Notes under the pieces: model-generated
Database searches by the model: none
What the model was told of the DNA's origin: nothing
What the model saw: the letters and a program-made list of their open reading frames with translations, nothing else
Assembly: GCA_002421995.1 (NCBI GenBank)
Contig: DISP01000223.1
Span: 1 to 7,469, forward strand
Reading direction: 5' to 3'
From: Bacteroidales bacterium UBA6207
GTDB taxonomy: Bacteria; Bacteroidota; Bacteroidia; Bacteroidales; F082
Length of the DNA: 7,469 nucleotides
Program-made: the position numbers and the translations under genes
Shown: positions 5,253-7,469 of the stretch, one piece after another
Layout of the letters: each line of letters starts with the position of its first letter
How positions within the stretch are numbered: the first letter of the stretch is position 1

Positions 5253-5398
5253 CGAAAAGTTCGAGAACCTTATTGCTCAGTATAAAAAGCCAACATCACA
5301 AATGAAACATTCAGCTGTTGCCGACACACAAGCCAACGCTCAAAACTATAAGATACATTTTTTACTGACTCACGAACAAACGAACCGACATTAAAAAG

Positions 5399-5406
5399 TA
5401 AATTTG
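5399..5406 (+). promoter_or_regulatory. Candidate Bacteroidota -7 promoter box for mod
   Basis: TAAATTTG matches the TAnnTTTG -7 consensus of Bacteroidota housekeeping promoters and lies 27 bp before the mod ATG, giving a short leader of about 20 nt. No TTTG-type -33 box is visible at the expected distance, so the assignment rests on one box only. Confidence 0.35.
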
Positions 5407-5433
5407 ACGATTGAATAATTTGAAAGTCTATAA

Positions 5434-7419
5434 ATGAAACTTTACACAACATTAGAGCAACAACTCAAGAAAGAGCCTAACTTCGTCACTGACAATGGAG
5501 AACTGAAAAAATGGGTGGTGCTGAACAAAGCACAGAATTTTGACGAAGAACTGATTGGACTGCTACTCGACAATGCAGACCTGAAAGAGAAGTTTTTTGT
5601 TAAAGTGAAAGGCACATTGGTTTTTAATCAAAACTTGTTTGTGCAGTTTTTGGAACAAAAAAACTACCTGAACGACAGCTACACCCAATACAAAAACAAG
5701 GTTGGACTAACCATTGATGGAAAATTCCTAAAACAACGCAACGAAGTGGCTTTGGTGTGGCCATTTAAGGACTGTATTTTGGAAGGCGGGCAAAGCCGTG
5801 AAGAAGACAAACGTGAAGAAATTTTCTTCAACGAAATTCTGGCACAAGACGAAATTACACAGCTTTTAGAACCAAAGGTATTGACCAATGCCAAACGCAT
5901 TGACAAAGATGGAGAAAAACCATTTGACCAATTTAACCGAAACGAAAACGGCACCATAACAGAAAACCTGATTATAAAAGGCAACAACCTTTTAGCCTTG
6001 CATACGCTGAAAGAAGAATTTGCAGGAAAAGTAAAACTGATTTACATTGACCCGCCCTACAATACAGGTAATGACAGTTTTAAATATAATGACAGCTTTA
6101 ATCACTCAACGTGGTTAACCTTTATGAAGAATCGGCTTGCTGTTGCAAATAATCTTTTAACAAAGAATGGAGTAATTTTCATCAACGTTGATGATAAAGA
6201 ATACTCATACTTGAAAGTGGTCTGTGATGATGTATTTGGAAGAGAGAATTTTCTTAATGTGATTGCAGTGAAAACGTCCGACCCTTCAGGACATAAGACC
6301 GTTAACCCATCACCATACTCCCAAACAGAGTATATTTTACTTTATGCTAAGAATAAACAGGTGTATAAGTATGACATCCAGTATATAGCTTCCGATTATG
6401 ACAGTGGTTACAATCAATTAATAACAAACTTTAATGCACCTTTTGCAGAATGGCAGATTGTTGGCTTATTTGATTATTTGGCAAAAGAAAAAGGGTACAA
6501 AGATACACGGGATGCAAATAAACAATTGGGGCATAATGTTTTTCAAAGCATAGTGGCAGACTATGCTTTAGAAAATGGAGAAAGAATTTTTCAAGGAACA
6601 GCAATTGCAGATGATGCAGCCAAAGACATTGTCGAAATTCGTGATAAATCTAAAAATAGCGATGGTGAAATTTTCAATGTATCAAGGGATAAGGAAGATG
6701 TTTATATAAAAGATGGTCGCCAAATCTACTTCTATTCCAATAAAGTTAGAGAAATCGATGGTGTGCTTACACCTTCAAAGCCTTTAACGAACCTTTGGAC
6801 GGATATACCCTACAACGGCATTTCAAAAGAAGGTGGAGTAAAATTAAAAAATGGCAAAAAGCCAGAAAAACTATTACGAAGGATAATTGAAATAAGCACG
6901 GAACCCAATGACATTGTTTTAGATTTTCATCTTGGTAGCGGAACAACTTGTGCTGTTGCTCACAAGCTTGGCAGACAATATATCGGAGTTGAGCAATTAG
7001 ATTATGGTCAAAACGATAGTGTAATTAGGTTGAAAAATGTAATAAACGGTGATTCCACAGGCGTCTCCAAAATTGTTAATTGGCAAGGCGGTGGCTCATT
7101 CGTCTATCTTGAACTCAAAAAATACAATCAAACTTTCATTGAGCAGATTGAAGAAGCCAAAGACACCGAAGCACTTTTACAGGTTTGGGAACAGATGAAA
7201 GCAAAAAGCTTCTTGAATTACAATGTGGATATAAAGAAGCAAGACGAGCATTTGGATGAATTTAAAGCCCTGAGCCTTGCAGAGCAGAAACAACACCTTT
7301 GCGAGCTACTAGACAAAAACCAATTGTATGTAAATCTTTCTTCGCTTAATGATGCCGACTTTGCTTGCACCGCAGAAGAAAAGAAAGTAACCCAAGATTT
7401 TTACCAAATTAAGAAGTAA
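5434..7419 (+). CDS. mod: Type III restriction-modification DNA methyltransferase (Mod)
   Basis: The enzyme transfers a methyl group from S-adenosylmethionine to adenine N6 in a short asymmetric site. In type III systems Mod also recognises the DNA for the Res subunit. The protein has 661 residues, the usual full length. Residues 1-190 form a helical N-terminal region ending in the typical ENLIIKGNNLLALHTLKEEF segment. Catalytic motif IV is DPPYNTGND (206-214). The SAM-binding motif I, DFHLGSGTT (497-505), lies C-terminal to it and is followed by GRQYIGVEQ. This IV-TRD-I order defines the beta class, with the target-recognition region between about 285 and 440. The C-terminus (about 555-661) is helical. 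ATG 5434 follows an AT-rich leader. Asn and Asp codon choice switches sharply at the DPPY motif (see findings). No res gene is present in the window; it may follow beyond the right edge. Confidence 0.93.
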   Translation: MKLYTTLEQQLKKEPNFVTDNGELKKWVVLNKAQNFDEELIGLLLDNADLKEKFFVKVKGTLVFNQNLFVQFLEQKNYLNDSYTQYKNKVGLTIDGKFLKQRNEVALVWPFKDCILEGGQSREEDKREEIFFNEILAQDEITQLLEPKVLTNAKRIDKDGEKPFDQFNRNENGTITENLIIKGNNLLALHTLKEEFAGKVKLIYIDPPYNTGNDSFKYNDSFNHSTWLTFMKNRLAVANNLLTKNGVIFINVDDKEYSYLKVVCDDVFGRENFLNVIAVKTSDPSGHKTVNPSPYSQTEYILLYAKNKQVYKYDIQYIASDYDSGYNQLITNFNAPFAEWQIVGLFDYLAKEKGYKDTRDANKQLGHNVFQSIVADYALENGERIFQGTAIADDAAKDIVEIRDKSKNSDGEIFNVSRDKEDVYIKDGRQIYFYSNKVREIDGVLTPSKPLTNLWTDIPYNGISKEGGVKLKNGKKPEKLLRRIIEISTEPNDIVLDFHLGSGTTCAVAHKLGRQYIGVEQLDYGQNDSVIRLKNVINGDSTGVSKIVNWQGGGSFVYLELKKYNQTFIEQIEEAKDTEALLQVWEQMKAKSFLNYNVDIKKQDEHLDEFKALSLAEQKQHLCELLDKNQLYVNLSSLNDADFACTAEEKKVTQDFYQIKK

Positions 7420-7423
7420 TCGA

Positions 7424-7469
7424 ATGGCGTTTTTATATGACATATGTATCCGCCCGACCAACCGCATAT
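7424..7469 (+). CDS. Start of an unidentified downstream gene, truncated by the window edge
   Basis: An ATG four bases after the mod stop opens a frame that reads MAFLYDICIRPTNRI and stays open to the end of the window. The tight spacing suggests an operon with mod. The sequence does not resemble the usual start of a Res subunit, and fifteen residues are too few to identify anything. It could be an accessory gene between mod and res, or chance. Confidence 0.35.
   Translation, partial: MAFLYDICIRPTNRI

Noticed and set aside
5302..5394. 30-codon frame (MKHSAVADTQANAQNYK...) upstream of mod
   Set aside because: Low-complexity polar peptide with no leader signal or hydrophobic pattern, in a spacer that holds hairpin remnants; nothing supports translation.
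5657..5663. A7 tract in mod as a phase-variation switch
   Set aside because: Seven A residues are common by chance in an AT-rich gene and shorter than the tracts or tandem repeats normally driving phase-variable mod genes.

Overview
The window looks like a chromosomal segment from a member of the Bacteroidota. The main clues are AT-rich leaders without Shine-Dalgarno sites, an outer-membrane beta-barrel protein whose signal peptide ends in the FSQ style common in that phylum, a carboxypeptidase-regulatory-like (beta-sandwich) domain protein, a DUF2971 protein, and a candidate TAnnTTTG -7 box before the last large gene. No genus can be named from the sequence alone. There are no tRNA or rRNA genes, no transposase and no CRISPR array.

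Left part (1-1830), moderate GC. A repeat-rich spacer (1-319) ends at a strong terminator for a minus-strand gene. That gene (382-1314) encodes a 310-residue helical protein with a C-terminal beta-sandwich domain and no signal peptide. A doubtful small frame (1314-1628, minus) lies directly upstream and overlaps it by one base (TAATG).

Middle (1830-3037). A 504-bp tract of 24 tandem 21-bp units lies inside a 214-codon plus-strand frame. Most unit-to-unit changes fall in third codon positions, which argues that the heptad protein is, or recently was, translated. The frame lacks an ATG start. It is followed by dispersed short repeats, a possible 31-residue membrane peptide (2689-2784) and a palindromic element that also occurs at 1457.

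Right part (3038-7469), AT-rich and probably acquired horizontally. It holds a 109-residue protein overlapping an outer-membrane beta-barrel gene, then a 127-nt inverted-repeat element resembling an integron attC site. A DUF2971 gene starts 18 bp after that element's GTTATAT end. A second, decayed hairpin element follows. Last is a full-length type III restriction-modification methyltransferase (Mod), with a short frame 4 bp downstream that leaves the window.

The right part reads as an accessory or defence-type region. The most interesting signals are the heptad-repeat gene, the possible integron-cassette boundaries around the DUF2971 gene, and an abrupt codon-usage switch inside mod at its DPPY motif, which suggests module exchange.
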